NCBI GenBank assembly: GCA_019828545.1
Contig: JACVRA010000302.1
Coordinates: 24,951-88,950 of the forward strand
DNA length: 64,000 nucleotides
Direction: 5' to 3'
Source: Paracamarosporium sp. OC-R06-R3
Lineage: Eukaryota > Ascomycota > Dothideomycetes > Pleosporales > Didymosphaeriaceae
In this document: piece after piece, positions 1-12,433 of the stretch
Layout of the letters: every line of letters begins with the position of its first letter
Position numbering within the stretch: position 1 is the stretch's first letter
Made by a program: the position numbers and the translations under genes
The notes under the pieces: generated by a model
The model's input: only the letters and a program-made list of their open reading frames with translations
Database searches by the model: none
Told to the model about the DNA's origin: nothing

Positions 1-1546
1 AGAGCGAAACCTGCATTTTTTTTTTTTTGGCGTTCATTGATCATTTTCGGTACATTATGGGTTAGGATAAGAGTGAGATTGTTTTTCCACGAATGGATGG
101 ATGGATGGGCGGCGGGTCAGGAGTACTCTGGTTATTTGCATCTAGCGATGGCGTTTTCCAATGGTGGTTAGGCAAGTGGATGGGTTGGTGGATGGATATA
201 CCCTTTCCTTCTGTGCAAGTAGCCGCACGGAAGAGTGAATTGAACTGTACCGATATCTTAAGTGTGGTGTTTGTCCGTCTAGGTGCATGTTGTTTTGTGG
301 ATGGTGTTGTTAGTTGTGATGGAAGTGCTGGAATGTTGAGTAGTATGGCTTTCGCGGGAGAGTGGGATGCAGATGTAAACAGTTTAGAAATGGTGTAAGA
401 GAGTGTACATGAACAGTACTGGGTATGAGTGGGGTGTTGCACTAGTTTATGTGGAGATGGTACTAAACTGTTTCCAGATTTGCGCCAAACCCATGGCGGA
501 CAGCTTTCCCCACGTCATGTGACTTTAGGCTTTCCACCAAGTGCTCCTGCAGCTAAGATCCCCGGGCCGCGTGTGCATCTGGCGATGCATTCCGTCATAG
601 ACAACCAAGGCGGGAGGATGGATGGCAATGTCTCGATGGGGCGGCCAACGTGACTACGTGGTCGTGTCTCACGGCGCAACCATGGCGGGCAATGCGACAG
701 ATCCCTGCAGGTGGAAGCAGAGCAATTCGCGGGCTGTACGGCAGCCCCTGGCCCGTCGAGCGCATGCCAGCAGCAGGTGAGCCGCACCGTCAGCTGTATA
801 CATTCTTCCTATCCGGGAAGGACTGCGCACCGCACAGCCTCAGCACCGGCAGCGCCAGGACGCGCCGCGTCGCCCGGCCACACACACAGTGCTCGCCGTG
901 GTTGGACACTCACCGCCAAGTAGCTTCGTAAGCGGAGGGCGACTCCTGGCATCCAAGCCAGCCAACTTCGAAAGCAAGCTAGCTCCAATATTGCATCGAG
1001 AGAATAGGGACGGCCGTGCCATCCGCAATATCGAGGACGGACTGCCGCCAAAGCCGGCCAACTCGGGGCTACCTCTACGAGGCGAGGCGAAGGTCGGCTT
1101 CCAAGGACGACGTGGAGCGCCGTCAGACCCTTTTTCTCCACCGTCCTATGTCAAGACGTGCGTAGTCTGCGGCCATTCGTCATTGCGGCGTGCCCAGGTT
1201 CTCGGAAGCTCCACTCGTGCAGTTCATCCATGGTCGACAACTTCCCGCGCTGCCCGGCACCACAGCTACTCTCTCTCTCGTTCTCGTTGCGCCTGCTCCT
1301 CCGTTCCACGGCCCTACACCCCTTCGCCCTTGCCTCGCCCGCCGCACCCATTGCACCTTCCACTCGCTTTTCGCGCCTGCCGGCTTGCTGCGCTCGTGCC
1401 CGTGCCTCGGCTGCCGCTTTCATCCGCCGCGCCCAGAACCCAGTAGTCGAGAAAGACCACGCGCCTTAACACCGCTTGACCGCGCCTGCCCTCACGGCTT
1501 CTCACAAAAGCGCTGCTCGTGTGGCCACCTGCCCCCCCGAGTCGCC
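1..1546. other. 5' flank and promoter region, no gene recognised
   Basis: The first 500 bases are AT-moderate with short ATGG-type low-complexity runs near 93-205. From about 540 onward the DNA becomes GC-rich, with open frames on both strands that I regard as composition artefacts. Sequence just before 1547 is C/T-rich and is probably promoter plus 5' leader of the Caf120-like gene. No RNA gene or domain-bearing protein was seen. Confidence 0.5.
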
Positions 1547-4500
1547 ATGGCTCGTCCAAAGAGAGGTACCGCATGCCCCGCTGGCCCTGCGCGCAAACGC
1601 CGGCTTGGACATTCACTGACCGCTTGCAGTGCTCTCTTTCATGTCGGAATGGGGGTACGTTCCACGTTTCCTGCGTGCCACGCTGTAATGTCTCAGCTGA
1701 CTCCGCTGCTTCACCACCAGAGGCAATAGACTTCACCGCCGCAACGCATCGGCCGCCTCGACCCCCGCGTCTCCCGCACCTGCCTCTCCTTCTGTTGCCC
1801 CCGCGCCTGCAAAAGAACCAAACGCCTCCTCGTTCTCCGTCACGTCCACCAGCTACGACAACCAAGAACACTCGCCGAGCCCTGTCTCGCCTGTCCACGG
1901 AGACGCGCGGCCGTCCTCGCGCCCCATGTCCATGATACAGACGTACCAGCCGCCCGTCATGGAGGTCAGCCAGGACACTCTCCCAGAACTGCAGCGTATC
2001 TTCATGTTCCTGAACAGCCACTCCAACAAGCTGTACCAGGAGGGCTACTTCCTCAAGTTTCACGATACCGATACTCGTACGTCAATTCTTTCAATCATGC
2101 GCGGTTGTGCAACTAACAGCTGCAGGTGGCCGCCCCGCTCCAGACCGCGCCTGGCAAGAGTGCTTCGCCCAACTAGCCGGCACCATTCTTTCTCTGTGGG
2201 ACGCGAGTGAATTGGACCAGGTCAATCCAGATCAATCCACCAATGACACAGAGGTTGTGCCGACATTCATCAACCTGACGGATGCTGCGATCCACATGGT
2301 GCGCACGAGCACACCTTACTTTGGAGAACTCCGCTGACCACAGTAGATGCCCTCGATGACGCTATCTGACGGCAAGACGCTCGACAACATTCTGAGCGTG
2401 TCCACCGCCGCGAGCAACAAGTACCTGTTCCACTTCAACTCCTTCAACTCGCTCACACAGTGGACTGCCGGCATACGACTCGCCATGTACGAGCACACTT
2501 CGCTGCAAGAGGCATATACCGGAGCCTTGATTGCCGGCAAGGGAAAGCAATTGAACAATATCCGCATACTTTTGGACCGACAGCGTGCCAAATATGAAGA
2601 CTGGGTGCGCGTTAGATTTGGCGCAGGAACGCCGTGGCGCCGGTGTTGGTGTGTTGTAAACCCACCAGATGAAAAGGAATTCGCAAAGCTGCAGAAAAAC
2701 CAAAAGAAGAAGGATGTCTACAACCGAAACCCTACCGTACTCAAGGGCGATATCAAATTCTACGACTCAAAAAAGGTCACAAAAAAGACACGCCCCATTG
2801 CGACAGTCACAGACGCCTATTCGTGCTACGCCATCTATCCACAATCAAAGCAACTCATTGATCAATCAACCTTGGTCAAAGTTGAGGGGAAAATCACTGT
2901 TCACTCCAAGCCCGAACAGACGACCGAAGGATTTGTCTTCATCATGCCAGAGTCACGCCCTGCCATCACTGGGTTTGAGATCATGCTCCAATTCCTGTTT
3001 CCCGTCTTCGACACGTTCGCTTTGTACGGACGACCGAACAAGCTCGTTGCGGACGTCCTAGACACTCGTGGTCTCATGTTTGCCATGCCACCAGACAGGC
3101 GGTACGGGTATTTGGAGATGTGGGACGTCGTCAGTCTTATTCACACCGAAGGCAGTAATAGCTGGTCGGAGCGGCAATGGCGCAAGCAATTGAAGGACCT
3201 GACATCTAAGCGCATGGCAACAATGCCTCGCACGCGTAGCAAAGCCGGAACACGTAGGAACACACTACAAGGTCGGGCGCATCCTCCGCCTTCTCGCAGT
3301 GGAACCTTGAGATTTGAAGAGCCAGGCTCTGTATATTCACAACCTTCAACCCGTCAGCCATCTCCGACTCTAGCAGAAGGTGGTGAGCCACAGACGCCGC
3401 GCAGGGTCGACTCAGCGCCGCCGACTGGCGCATTTGCGACTCCCCGTCATCAGCGCTCTGTATCTGAACAGGTCAATGGATACAAGCAATCATCCCAATT
3501 AGCACAGTTCCAGAGTGTCGACGATTACAACGTAGCAGCCTCTTCGCTTTCGAACGGTCAGGTCAATGGATTCTCCAAGCCAATTGATGAACCCGAATTC
3601 TCGGACAATGACCCTCCAAGTCCAGATTCTCCTGTATCGCAATTAGAAGCTCGCGACCTCCCTGAAGTGCAAATCGCGCCCACTGCTCCACCACAAGGCC
3701 CTGTAGCACTTCCCCCTACCTTCGCTCACGCCCCAGGCCAGAAACCTCCCGTACAGTTGCAACAACCGGGTACGAAGCCCGATGCCAATATGGACACTGC
3801 GACACTGCATCAGCTAGCAGACGCAACAAATATGCCTCTGCCTCCAGGAATAGCTGCTGCTGGCGCCGCCGCTGCGTGGAGAAATCGAGACGGCTCCAAT
3901 GGCATGAGGGCTGAGAACGCTGAAAGTGAAACCTATCAGAATGACTTCAATGCCAACCACCTATACGCTCAAGGTGCGTACAATAGCCATTCCGGTTATT
4001 CTGGCAATCGTCTTTCGACTATCCCTGCGTCACCGTTCGTCGAGCAGGATCAATTTGTAGAAACACCTGTCGCATATCAGCCTTTAGGTCCTCCCGTTCC
4101 TGAGCATGTTGAGCTATCGCAACAGCAGAATGGTAACGGATCTGTTCCAAACGCGCATCCTGGTAGCGAAGGGAGTCAAATACAACGTAAACCAGTACCA
4201 GGTCGGTCATTGCCCCTACGAGGGGACGACACCCGCTCAACTCGCTCAACAACAAGCTCAACTCTAGACAGTTTACGAAACGTCATAATCGATCCCGAAG
4301 CTCTCGATCGCCTAGAGTACACCGATCCTGCGTTGTTGAGACAAGCAAGCCAGTCAAGCAGTCGATATAGCCGTGATGATGCGATGTCTACGTCCACACC
4401 CGACTATGCCAGCACTATAAGTGAAGAAGCACAGCCTCAGCAGCCAGCCAGGCGAATGGCAGATCGACCCCGAAGTGGTATGCTCAAATTTGTAGGAAAC

Positions 4501-5730
4501 CCTGAACTAAACCCTAAACCGGAAGTAGTGGTTGGCGATGCGCACTACAAGCCTAGCATAAAGCCGCTCGAAGTTACATCGGATATTCCATCCATTGACT
4601 TTGGTCCCACGTATATATTGGACCCAAATGACAAACGCCCTGGCACCAGCGGTACTATGACTCAAGGCGTACATGAAGGCACTTTCTCTCAATCAAAGGA
4701 AAACCTTGCACTGTCACCAAGCGAGCAAAAGAGGCAGTCATACTCAGGAAGAACAACCCCTACTATGCACATGCGTACCCCTTCCGGCTCACCGCAGATC
4801 TTAGACAATCGTAGTGTCGCATGGCAACCTGGTATGGTGCCTCAGCCTCAACTAAACACCCAGAAATTAGAGGCTGAGGAGTGGGTAACTCAACGTGCTG
4901 TCACTCCTGGCCAGGCCATGACACCACCAGCCTACACCCATGGTCGGAGCAAATCGCATACTCCTCCGATAAGCCGAACGCATTCTGGGGACTGGTCCCA
5001 CTACTTTAACTCAGACAATGCTGTTGCAAGACCACCGAGCCGTCCGCTCAGCCGACCTCTGTCAAGGGGCGCTGGTCAGCTTCTTGACCAACGCCCAACT
5101 TCTCTACTTGTTGACCAACGCCCGACCTCGCTCAGCGCTCGCGAGCAAGAACAGGTTGCAAGGATAACAAATACACCACTTATCGACTTGTCTAAAAAAT
5201 CAAAGAAGGAGCAGAAGACATCTTCTGCGGGTTTGACCGCTTACATAGATTATCGGGAAAAGGAGAAGGCTGCTGCGAAGGCCAACCGGAGTACGTCTGC
5301 TATGCAGACTGAGATTGACCGACGAATGATGGCAGCGCAGCAACGTCAGATGATCGAGATGCAACAGATGGGTCAACAAGCTCAAATCGGACAGGCAATG
5401 GCCATGACCCCGGGCGGATACGCCACTCCAACCATGATGGCAACACCGCAAGGATATCCACAAGCTTATGCATACTCCACACCAGGTCAAATGCAGCAAA
5501 TGTATCAACAGCAAGGCTATTTTCCACAACAAAATATGATGACTCCAATGCCGGGGCCCATGCCGGGCGGTTGGGGCACTCCGAGCCCGCAGTCGATGCC
5601 GGCCCAATACTTTATGCAGCAGCAACAACAGCAACAGCCGGTTACGCAGCCGTACGGCGCGAGCTTTGATCAAGCGCAGGCGGCAGCAAGATTCGCGCAT
5701 CAGCAGGGACAACAGCGAAGACAGTACTGA
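1547..5730 (+). CDS. PH-domain protein, Caf120/Skg3-like CCR4-NOT associated factor
   Basis: Four exons: 1547-1565, 1723-2076, 2126-2298 and 2347-5730, giving 1309 aa. Phases close at every junction (donors GTACCG, GTACGT, GTGCGC; acceptors AG at 1722, 2125, 2346). The first exon encodes only MARPKR plus one base. A Ser/Ala/Pro-rich leader (to about residue 80) precedes a conserved block that runs to about residue 420 with pleckstrin-homology character: GYFLKFHD, the stretch around NKYLFHFNSF, then WVRVRFG...WRRCWCVV, and ends near a KRM motif. The remaining ~880 residues are low complexity, rich in Ser, Pro and Gln, with a Gln/Met-rich tail and Q7 tract. DQRPTSL occurs twice in tandem (about 5092-5136). 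In yeast Caf120 associates with the CCR4-NOT mRNA regulation complex; that role is inferred from the N-terminal block. The long disordered tail is typical of fungal members. Confidence 0.75.
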
Positions 5731-6805
5731 TATATCGAGGGCTTCGCGGAACCGACTATGATCAAATGAATGATGTTATGAGGATTGAAAATCATGTTTT
5801 GATGCGATGCATATTATAATTTCTCTTACAAACCTGTACATCTATTTAATGTGTATATGCATTCTTTCTCTTTGGCTGTAACGGTTTCTTTCGTATAAAA
5901 TCTGGGGAGTCCTTGTGTGCATATGCATTTGCATTCGCATTTGGGGCGTTCGATGATGCATTCTTGCATGTAGCAGACACAGAGAGAAAGAAAAGGAGGC
6001 GATACAATGTAATTATGTGATTGCGGAGATGTTATTGCATTGGCTTGTGTGTGCGTATAGAATATCTACATCTTTGGTGCGCCTTTGTATGGGCTTTGGA
6101 GGGGGTTCTTCTTGCGCGCTACTAAGGGGATCTGTATGAGTGAGATGTGCTGAGCAGGAGCTTACCCCCCTTTTTTTATCGATTGCGAGGGGGCGTCGCA
6201 GTGTGTATATGGGGTTTGTCTGCGTGTGCGTGCGTGGTTGTGTATAGGTGGTTTGGGTAGAGTTTAGATAGGTGGGTGAATGGGAGAATGGGTTTAGAGA
6301 TGTTTCGCGTGTGAATGGTTGGTTGGGTGAGGTGTGTTTGTGAGGTTTTGACTGGGTTGTGGGCTGGGTGGGGCGAGGTGTGTGTGGGATTGGAGTTGAT
6401 CTGGTGGTATCCAGCATCTGAAGGGTAAAGTCAAACTCTTGTGGTGAGGTAGGTCGCTGAACGGTCCGAATTTACTTTTCAGGGGTGTAGTGGGTTATTT
6501 TGAGGTTAGGGCGAGGATGGAGTCGTGGAGAACGTGGAAGTGCTGCGGTTTTTGGGTGGAGTGGTTTGGATGTTAGGGTAAGGAATGATGGGGAGAGAAC
6601 TTCCTGTACGGCAATGTTGATTCGGTAGATATTGTTTGTATAGACGTATAGAAGCATGTACATAGTCTTCATCGCTTTGGTATCTATTAAGCATTACGCA
6701 ACAATGCATTGCCTGCTGATAAGCAGAGACAATATATCGACCACCTCGCCACTTTTTCACGTTTTATACTCGAATTACTAGAGCATCCGCAGCGCGTCGT
6801 TCCAT
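5731..6805. other. intergenic, 3' flank with G/T-skewed low-complexity DNA
   Basis: This stretch holds the 3' untranslated region of the Caf120-like gene (AT-rich to about 5,900) and then a strongly G/T-skewed tract, roughly 6,030-6,420, full of GTGTG and GGTGGG runs. The open frame on the minus strand of that tract is Thr/Pro/His-rich low complexity and I do not accept it as a gene. No other feature seen. Confidence 0.5.
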
Positions 6806-7588
6806 TCAAGAACGATCATGGCACCACGCTTTCTCAACCTTCAAAGTAACCCCCTCTTTTGTCTCGCGCTCCCGAATCTTCCTCGCAAACTCTTCCGGAT
6901 CGGTCATCCCCCGCATAATCCGTATCCGCAGCTGCTGAAGGCTCGGCAGGATATCTACCACAGGCGGGCCCCGGAAGTTCTCCTCGGGATCAAACCACGC
7001 CCAGTACGCGATGTACATGCTAAACCTAGAGATAGCATGTTTCTGCGCGGGAGAACGATGTGCGAGCCACGAGCGCATGCCAGCACAGCGGTCGTGGGCG
7101 CGTAGATCGAAGATGAACTCGGTATTCGAGTAGAGTAGAAGCGCTGTGTCGGTGTAGAAGGTACGGCAGACGCGTGGGAGAGTGAGGAGAGAGGTCAGGA
7201 TATTTTGGTCTGCGTTGAAGGCTCGGCTGAAGTCTGTGAAAGCCGTAGGGGCGATGCGTGGTGATGGGGTTCTACGTCTTGCATTGGCATCGTGACAATG
7301 GTCGTTGGCGATCTTTTCGCAAAGGAGGACTTTCAGGTTGGTAGGGTAGATATATACGTAGATCTTGTTGCGGATCTCGCCGGGAAGCTTAAGTAGTGGG
7401 CAGGCGGTGGCGTTGTGGTGAGCTCTAGTGAGGATTGTTAGCATGGATAAAGGAAGTGAGGAGTGCGGACTGAGACCTTACGCCACGGAGAGGTGGGGTG
7501 GAATGTTAGAGACATCGAGGAGGCCATTGGAGAGATGGCGGATGGGATGAGGGGTGTGATTTCCGGAATCTGTTTCTAGTGTGTTCAT
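6806..7588 (-). CDS. F-box-like LPxEIRNxIY domain protein
   Basis: Two exons on the minus strand: 7588-7482 and 7424-6806, 241 aa. The 57-nt intron has a GTAAGG donor, a CTAAC branch site and a CTAG acceptor, and the split alanine codon (GC|A) restores frame. Residues 45-57 read LLKLPGEIRNKIY, the signature of a very large family of filamentous ascomycete proteins whose N-terminal segment resembles an F-box. This is followed by the usual middle region (LPRVCRTFYTDTALLLY) and a C-terminal WFDPEE segment. Molecular function is unknown; a substrate-recognition role like that of F-box proteins is often assumed but nothing here proves it. The family is lineage-expanded and often found in gene-poor DNA, as here. 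Confidence 0.8.
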
Positions 7589-8640
7589 GGCGTTGTCGTG
7601 TCTCAAGTAATTTCACCGCAATAGCGTTCAGAACTAGGTACTGTCTTGACTCCCCTCTCTACTAGTCTTAGTTCTCGATCTCCGATACCCACATGCTGAT
7701 GTTGAATTGAGAAGACTTTGTGCTCGATTTAGGGCTATGGTGCTATTTCGTTCTTCTTTGTATTGTAGATGTCGATCCACCCGAATGGGAAGCTAGCCGT
7801 AATTGATCAAGTGTGTCATCCGATCCGGATAATCGAGTGAATGGTCTCTGCTGTTATCTTTCCTGTGGATAACACTGGCTCAGCGATAAAGCCAGGTGAA
7901 GCACCAGCTAGCATACACACAAACGTTCACGTTGGCTTAAAAATCACACAATTGCTGTCAGAAAAAGAGGGGGGTTGGAATCAAGTTGCGCTCAATTATT
8001 TTCTTACACCTACCCCGCTCCGAGCGCACATCCTAGTACCGGTACTTCGCTTAGTTGGCCGTGCAAATCTTGGCAGAGCAGGTCATCCTGCCCGAACACT
8101 TTAGTACATGTTTACTATGCAGCTCCCAGCTCTCACCTACGAGTTCAGGAACTAACAATCCTAGTGCCTAACATAAAGAGAAAGGTGGCGATAATGGCGC
8201 GTGATTAGAGTAGACTGGGAAGGGCTGATTGAAACGTTATGTTCGTGGAGAAGATTTTAAGAGTTTAGTTGCGCACAAAACTTCAAATATTCACTTCTGC
8301 GGATGACTTTGAGGTTAACTCTAGTGAACGGAACACGCGTGATTATCTTTTCACTCTCTCCTATCAAAAAGTATTTCGACCTAAATATCCATCTTGAAAC
8401 AGAGCGTTAATTGGGCGTAGGCAGCTACAGTGGATCTAAAGTAGAAGGAAGCTGAGATAAGTTGGAGAGTATTCTATGTCAATTACGACTTCTCGAAGAT
8501 GCATTGGCCATGGTTTTCTCTGTCCCGTTTACTGATTCAGAAGTTATTCGAACCATCACCTCCTGTTATCTCAAAGCCGAGTCATGTGTACACACCTACT
8601 AAACCATATTCATAATCCACAAAGCGGCCTCAAAATTCCT
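7589..8640. other. intergenic, no gene recognised
   Basis: AT-moderate sequence between the F-box-like gene's 5' end and the 3' end of the small membrane protein gene. Short open frames near 7,841-8,208 on the plus strand show no protein-like composition. Nothing else seen. Confidence 0.45.
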
Positions 8641-9126
8641 CTAGCCCTCTAGAAAAATAAGTCCCTCAACGTCCGTGTCAGACCCGCTCAAAATTACATC
8701 TGCCTCAGCTTTGCCGATGTTGTTTGTCGCTGTCTGCTTCGATTTCACCCAGTTCAACCAGGCAACCCATTCCAACAGGCACCAGGTCCTCACTACATAA
8801 ATCGTGTAGAACATAAGTTCAATCATGCCTAAATAGAAGATGAGGTCGGACACGTTCTGTTCTTTAATGACATACCACAGTGCAATCCAGGAAAAAGCCA
8901 AACTGCTCCCAAGGCAGGCGACCACGATGTACTCGCTGATATCTTTCAGTCTCATCAAGTCTGGTGGAGGCAAGAATTGACCGATGAGCCCTATAACCTG
9001 AAGAGACTGAAACTCCGCGTGTATACTTGAAGGGGACGGCGCAGGTACAAAGAAAACTGTCGCTCGAAAGAGTAGTCCAAGCGTCAGGGTGAAGATTAAA
9101 GCGGTTTGCATTGTGTCTTTGAGCAT
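8641..9126 (-). CDS. small integral membrane protein, unrecognised
   Basis: Single exon of 161 aa starting with ATG at 9126. I do not recognise the family. Three hydrophobic segments can be seen: residues about 8-27 (a possible signal anchor), about 66-86, and about 95-120. A polar, acidic C-terminus with DTDVEG follows. Tryptophan-rich loops (WCLLEWVAWLNWVK) lie just after the third hydrophobic segment. A perfect (TGG)12 tract, read as CCA repeats on the coding strand, lies only 13 bases upstream of the start codon, so it would sit in the 5' leader. Fungal-specific multi-span proteins of this size are common. An upstream exon cannot be excluded. No function is proposed. Confidence 0.55.
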   Translation of the reverse strand: MLKDTMQTALIFTLTLGLLFRATVFFVPAPSPSSIHAEFQSLQVIGLIGQFLPPPDLMRLKDISEYIVVACLGSSLAFSWIALWYVIKEQNVSDLIFYLGMIELMFYTIYVVRTWCLLEWVAWLNWVKSKQTATNNIGKAEADVILSGSDTDVEGLIFLEG

Positions 9127-9139
9127 AGAAAAGCTGGAG

Positions 9140-9175
9140 TGGTGGTGGTGGTGGTGGTGGTGGTGGTGGTGGTGG
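9140..9175. repeat. (TGG)12 microsatellite
   Basis: Twelve uninterrupted TGG units, 36 bp, flanked by GGAG on the left and TTGAG on the right. It sits 14-49 bp upstream of the ATG of the small membrane protein gene on the minus strand. A perfect tract of this length should be length-polymorphic between strains. Confidence 0.95.
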
Positions 9176-12100
9176 TTGAGTGTTGATAGGAGGATTGGGT
9201 AGGAGATCGATAGAGAGGTGGGAAAGTATTCTCTAATGCTTTAAGTGCAAGAGCGAGCTTTGACCAGTCGGATAATCCGAACCATACTCGATATGTGTAG
9301 AGCGTTGTTGATTATCGTTGTTTATTTTTCGTGTCCAGATATACCAGCGGCTCAATCAAACAATGTTTGTTCAGGATGTAAATAACAATGTCATCAATAC
9401 ATCGGCCCTAGCATTGATGTGTGATTCGCGTGCTTGCGAATAACGTGCCCATTACAATTATGACTTCTAAGATACTAGAACATGGAATTCCTACACGGAA
9501 TTCTTTCAAACACCTTGCTATCGTCCATAACAAGCTGAGTGGCTCATACAAACACCATAGTCCTTTATACTTTCAGCAGCTTGGCGATAGAACCACCACC
9601 ATCTTCCCCAGAGATATATGCAGGGTGTTAATAACCATTGCTATTTCTGCTGACTCCCTTACCCTTAAAATAAAACCGACCCACATTTTCGGTCAGCTGC
9701 TAATGCATCTTTGGCGTAAACACTGCAGGATAAGTTGTATACGATCCAAATACCCATCTCCACTGGCTCTAGCGCGGATACATGAAATGCAGAGGAGTAG
9801 GCACGTAGCATCTGGATACATAGTTCGCAGAATCGCTAGGATTCTCTCCTTTCGTTTCTTCGTCTGTCTGTTTCTCGACGCGTCGAGCTTCATTGCTGAC
9901 GATTATTACGGGGAGGATATTGGAAGCAGGGCTTATATTCGGCAAGTTGAGGGCAATATGAAGTGGAAAGTAGCCTTGTTGAAAGGGGTCGGAGTAGAGT
10001 AAGGACCGAATATCCACGGGCCAGAATCATTCGCTGAACTGTAGGAAAATCTTGGCAAATACATCCATTTCCATAAATTTATGGCTTTTTTTTTTCTGGT
10101 GGGTGAAGGCGGGTTAAAATTGACGGCGCGATTTTGAAAGACATCAATAGAGAAGGCGTAATCGGCCGAAATACAACTACAGTCTGAGGTGGTGATGATG
10201 ATACAATTATCTGTGCAGTTGGGATCCGTTAAGTTAACACTGCAAGCTGGCGAGGGATACTGTACACAGTTTCGCCCAGATCTTTTTCTTTAGCTAAAGA
10301 GCTTCTTGGTGACGGTTTTTACAGGATGATCAGGAATTTTTAGTATAGTACCGCATATACCAAGTTTGACAGAACCCTTAGGTAGCTTCTCCTTGGCTGG
10401 TTTTGGTTTCGTCCTATCATTCGGCTACTTTCGACTACGCCCTTGATCTGGACTGGGCGCTTGATTGATATTTTCCTTCGGAAGAGGATATGGTAGACGG
10501 TTGAAATCTAACCTTGAAGATTAATCTTGCTGGTTATTGTTGCTCAAGGAGCTTCCTCCCTTTCCCTTCCCCTGCTTCCTGCCCGCCCTCCTCTTCTCTC
10601 ACCCGCTTGTAGATGCCCTCAATGATTGAAAGGCTATACACAAGGTCATACCTAACCGAACCGTGTCTAACCCATTTTGAGTAACATCAATACCCGCATC
10701 AGTGAGGCTATAAGCTGGTACCAATAACGGGTTAGCACCTCCGACAGGACTGGAAACAGTAGCACCCAGCAAGATGGTGCTAACAGTTTGAAATTTGAAT
10801 TAAGAGGGCTCTGAAGAAGAAAAAACTAAGGACAAATGTCAGCAAAACAACAGGAGCCAAGTCACAAAAAGATTGTAGAAATAGGCTTCTAACAAATGTG
10901 CTAAAGAAGTCTAAGAAACATCATCGTTAATCAAGGATATATGCTACATGCTATTGATATATATATCTATAGAAAAGATACAAGACGAACGTAAACCAAG
11001 AGGTGTCGAGTGTAGTATTTTGAAAGTGGCGTCCAGTATTTTTGGTGACTCTTAGCTAACATGGTGGACCTCCGATGTGACAAACAGTTTTCGCAGCTGG
11101 GAAATTTTCTACTCACTATTCTGAAGTGGCCCACGGCAGTAAGGATTTGAGAAGAGATGATATGCTTCAGGCACGCATTTCCTTGATCATCGATTCGTCC
11201 AACATTCTGGTTGTTTTCAAATATGTGCCATCATCGGTAAATCAGTGTTCAAGGCAGAAACATCTTTGCTGCACCGTGCCAAAGTCCTGTGAAACTGACA
11301 TTGCAATTCAGGAGGTGTGAATCGCGAGATCTCCATCGGTGAAGAGAATGAGGAATGGTTTTCAGCTTTTAGTCGACGATATTTTCTAGCTGTTACCCTA
11401 CTCGCTTTCTTCATCATCTCTGGTTGTCCATGGATACCTAACTGTTCACCACTAACATGTTATGATGCGAAATGGGCGGCATGAAAGACAAGAGTCGTTA
11501 CTTAATAGCAGTAGCTGTAACGTCTGAGCCTTGAACTTTCATAATCTTATAGTGCTCATTTATTTGGGGCAATGAACACAGTAACAACCTTTTAATTAAC
11601 GATCAAGTGTTGAACAGAAACTACAATGCTTCGCTTTCTGTACTATCCTTGACGTAGTACCACGGATCTACACGAAGAACCAGAAGGTGGCTAGGCGGTA
11701 AGCGCTGCATATGAGATGTCATGTTCCTTGTAGATATGCAGCGGCATCGCTTTTGTCATGTGAATCCTCTACAGCCTTGGAGCTCTCTAGCAAGGTTCAT
11801 TCATGAATTCTCAATAAGCGGATAACACCAAGAAAGCTGCCCGTACGGAATCACAAGACTCATCCTCAATAGCTTAGCGGGCGCTCTCAATGATCGAAAT
11901 CTCGTTTCTATAGAGTCGACAAAATGCGGAGCGTGCCGTCGAAGATGGCTTCCAACGCTCGCTCAAAGCACCCAAAGGCCGTGTCCGCTTACCAGCCACA
12001 CGGTGAAGAGCTCATGCCCACGCGTTAACGCGTTAAAAATAGTATGGCGCTTTTCTTACACTTACTTGCTATGTCTAAGACCCGTAGAATGCTCGGGTGA

Positions 12101-12433
12101 ACTCGCAGAGTGTCATGATCATGATTCACCTCGTAAGAGACAATACCATCGTCCCTATTATCGTCCCTATTGTTCACTGCCAAGGATTGTCAACCGCCTT
12201 CCGCCACGGACCTATAAGCTTATAAGTCTCTCTAAACCACCCACTCAGGTGCCCCAGGTCCGCTTTCTGCTTCTGCATCAACCTGGTCTTCCCTCAACTC
12301 CTCAACCAACCGTCTGTGCACCTCAGCGCTTCACGCTCGCGCACACCCATTTTCTTGCTCTCAAGGGAACCCTCCTATACAGCTGGTTAACCTCATTCGA
12401 TATTCTATAACACTTATCTTTGACACTGCTACC
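9176..12433. other. gene-poor intergenic tract with possible relic coding fragment
   Basis: More than 3 kb without an acceptable gene. A 193-codon frame at 9421-10002 (plus) lacks any protein-like pattern and overlaps open frames on the other strand. A pyrimidine-rich run lies near 10,550-10,600. On the minus strand 10799-10599 is open for 66 codons and reads through GGANPLLVPAYSLTDAG, which looks protein-like but has no start and no recognised relative. It may be a decayed mobile-element or gene fragment. From 12,000 on, the DNA becomes C-rich and probably serves as promoter/leader of the gene at 12,434. Confidence 0.4.

Noticed and set aside
62..442. 126-codon minus-strand frame, Ser/Thr/Pro-rich
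   Set aside because: Overlaps an open frame on the other strand, has low-complexity content driven by GATG/GGTG runs, and no domain or splice structure.
1314..2063. 249-codon minus-strand frame with Arg/Gly-rich product
   Set aside because: Lies antisense to the Caf120-like gene's first exons and reflects GC-rich composition; the sense exons close in phase and match a known family.
6013..6417. 134-codon minus-strand frame rich in Thr, Pro and His
   Set aside because: Pure consequence of a G/T-skewed tract; no protein-like alternation and no introns.
9421..10002. 193-codon plus-strand frame
   Set aside because: Composition looks random, minus strand is also open, and no start context or homologous motif supports it.
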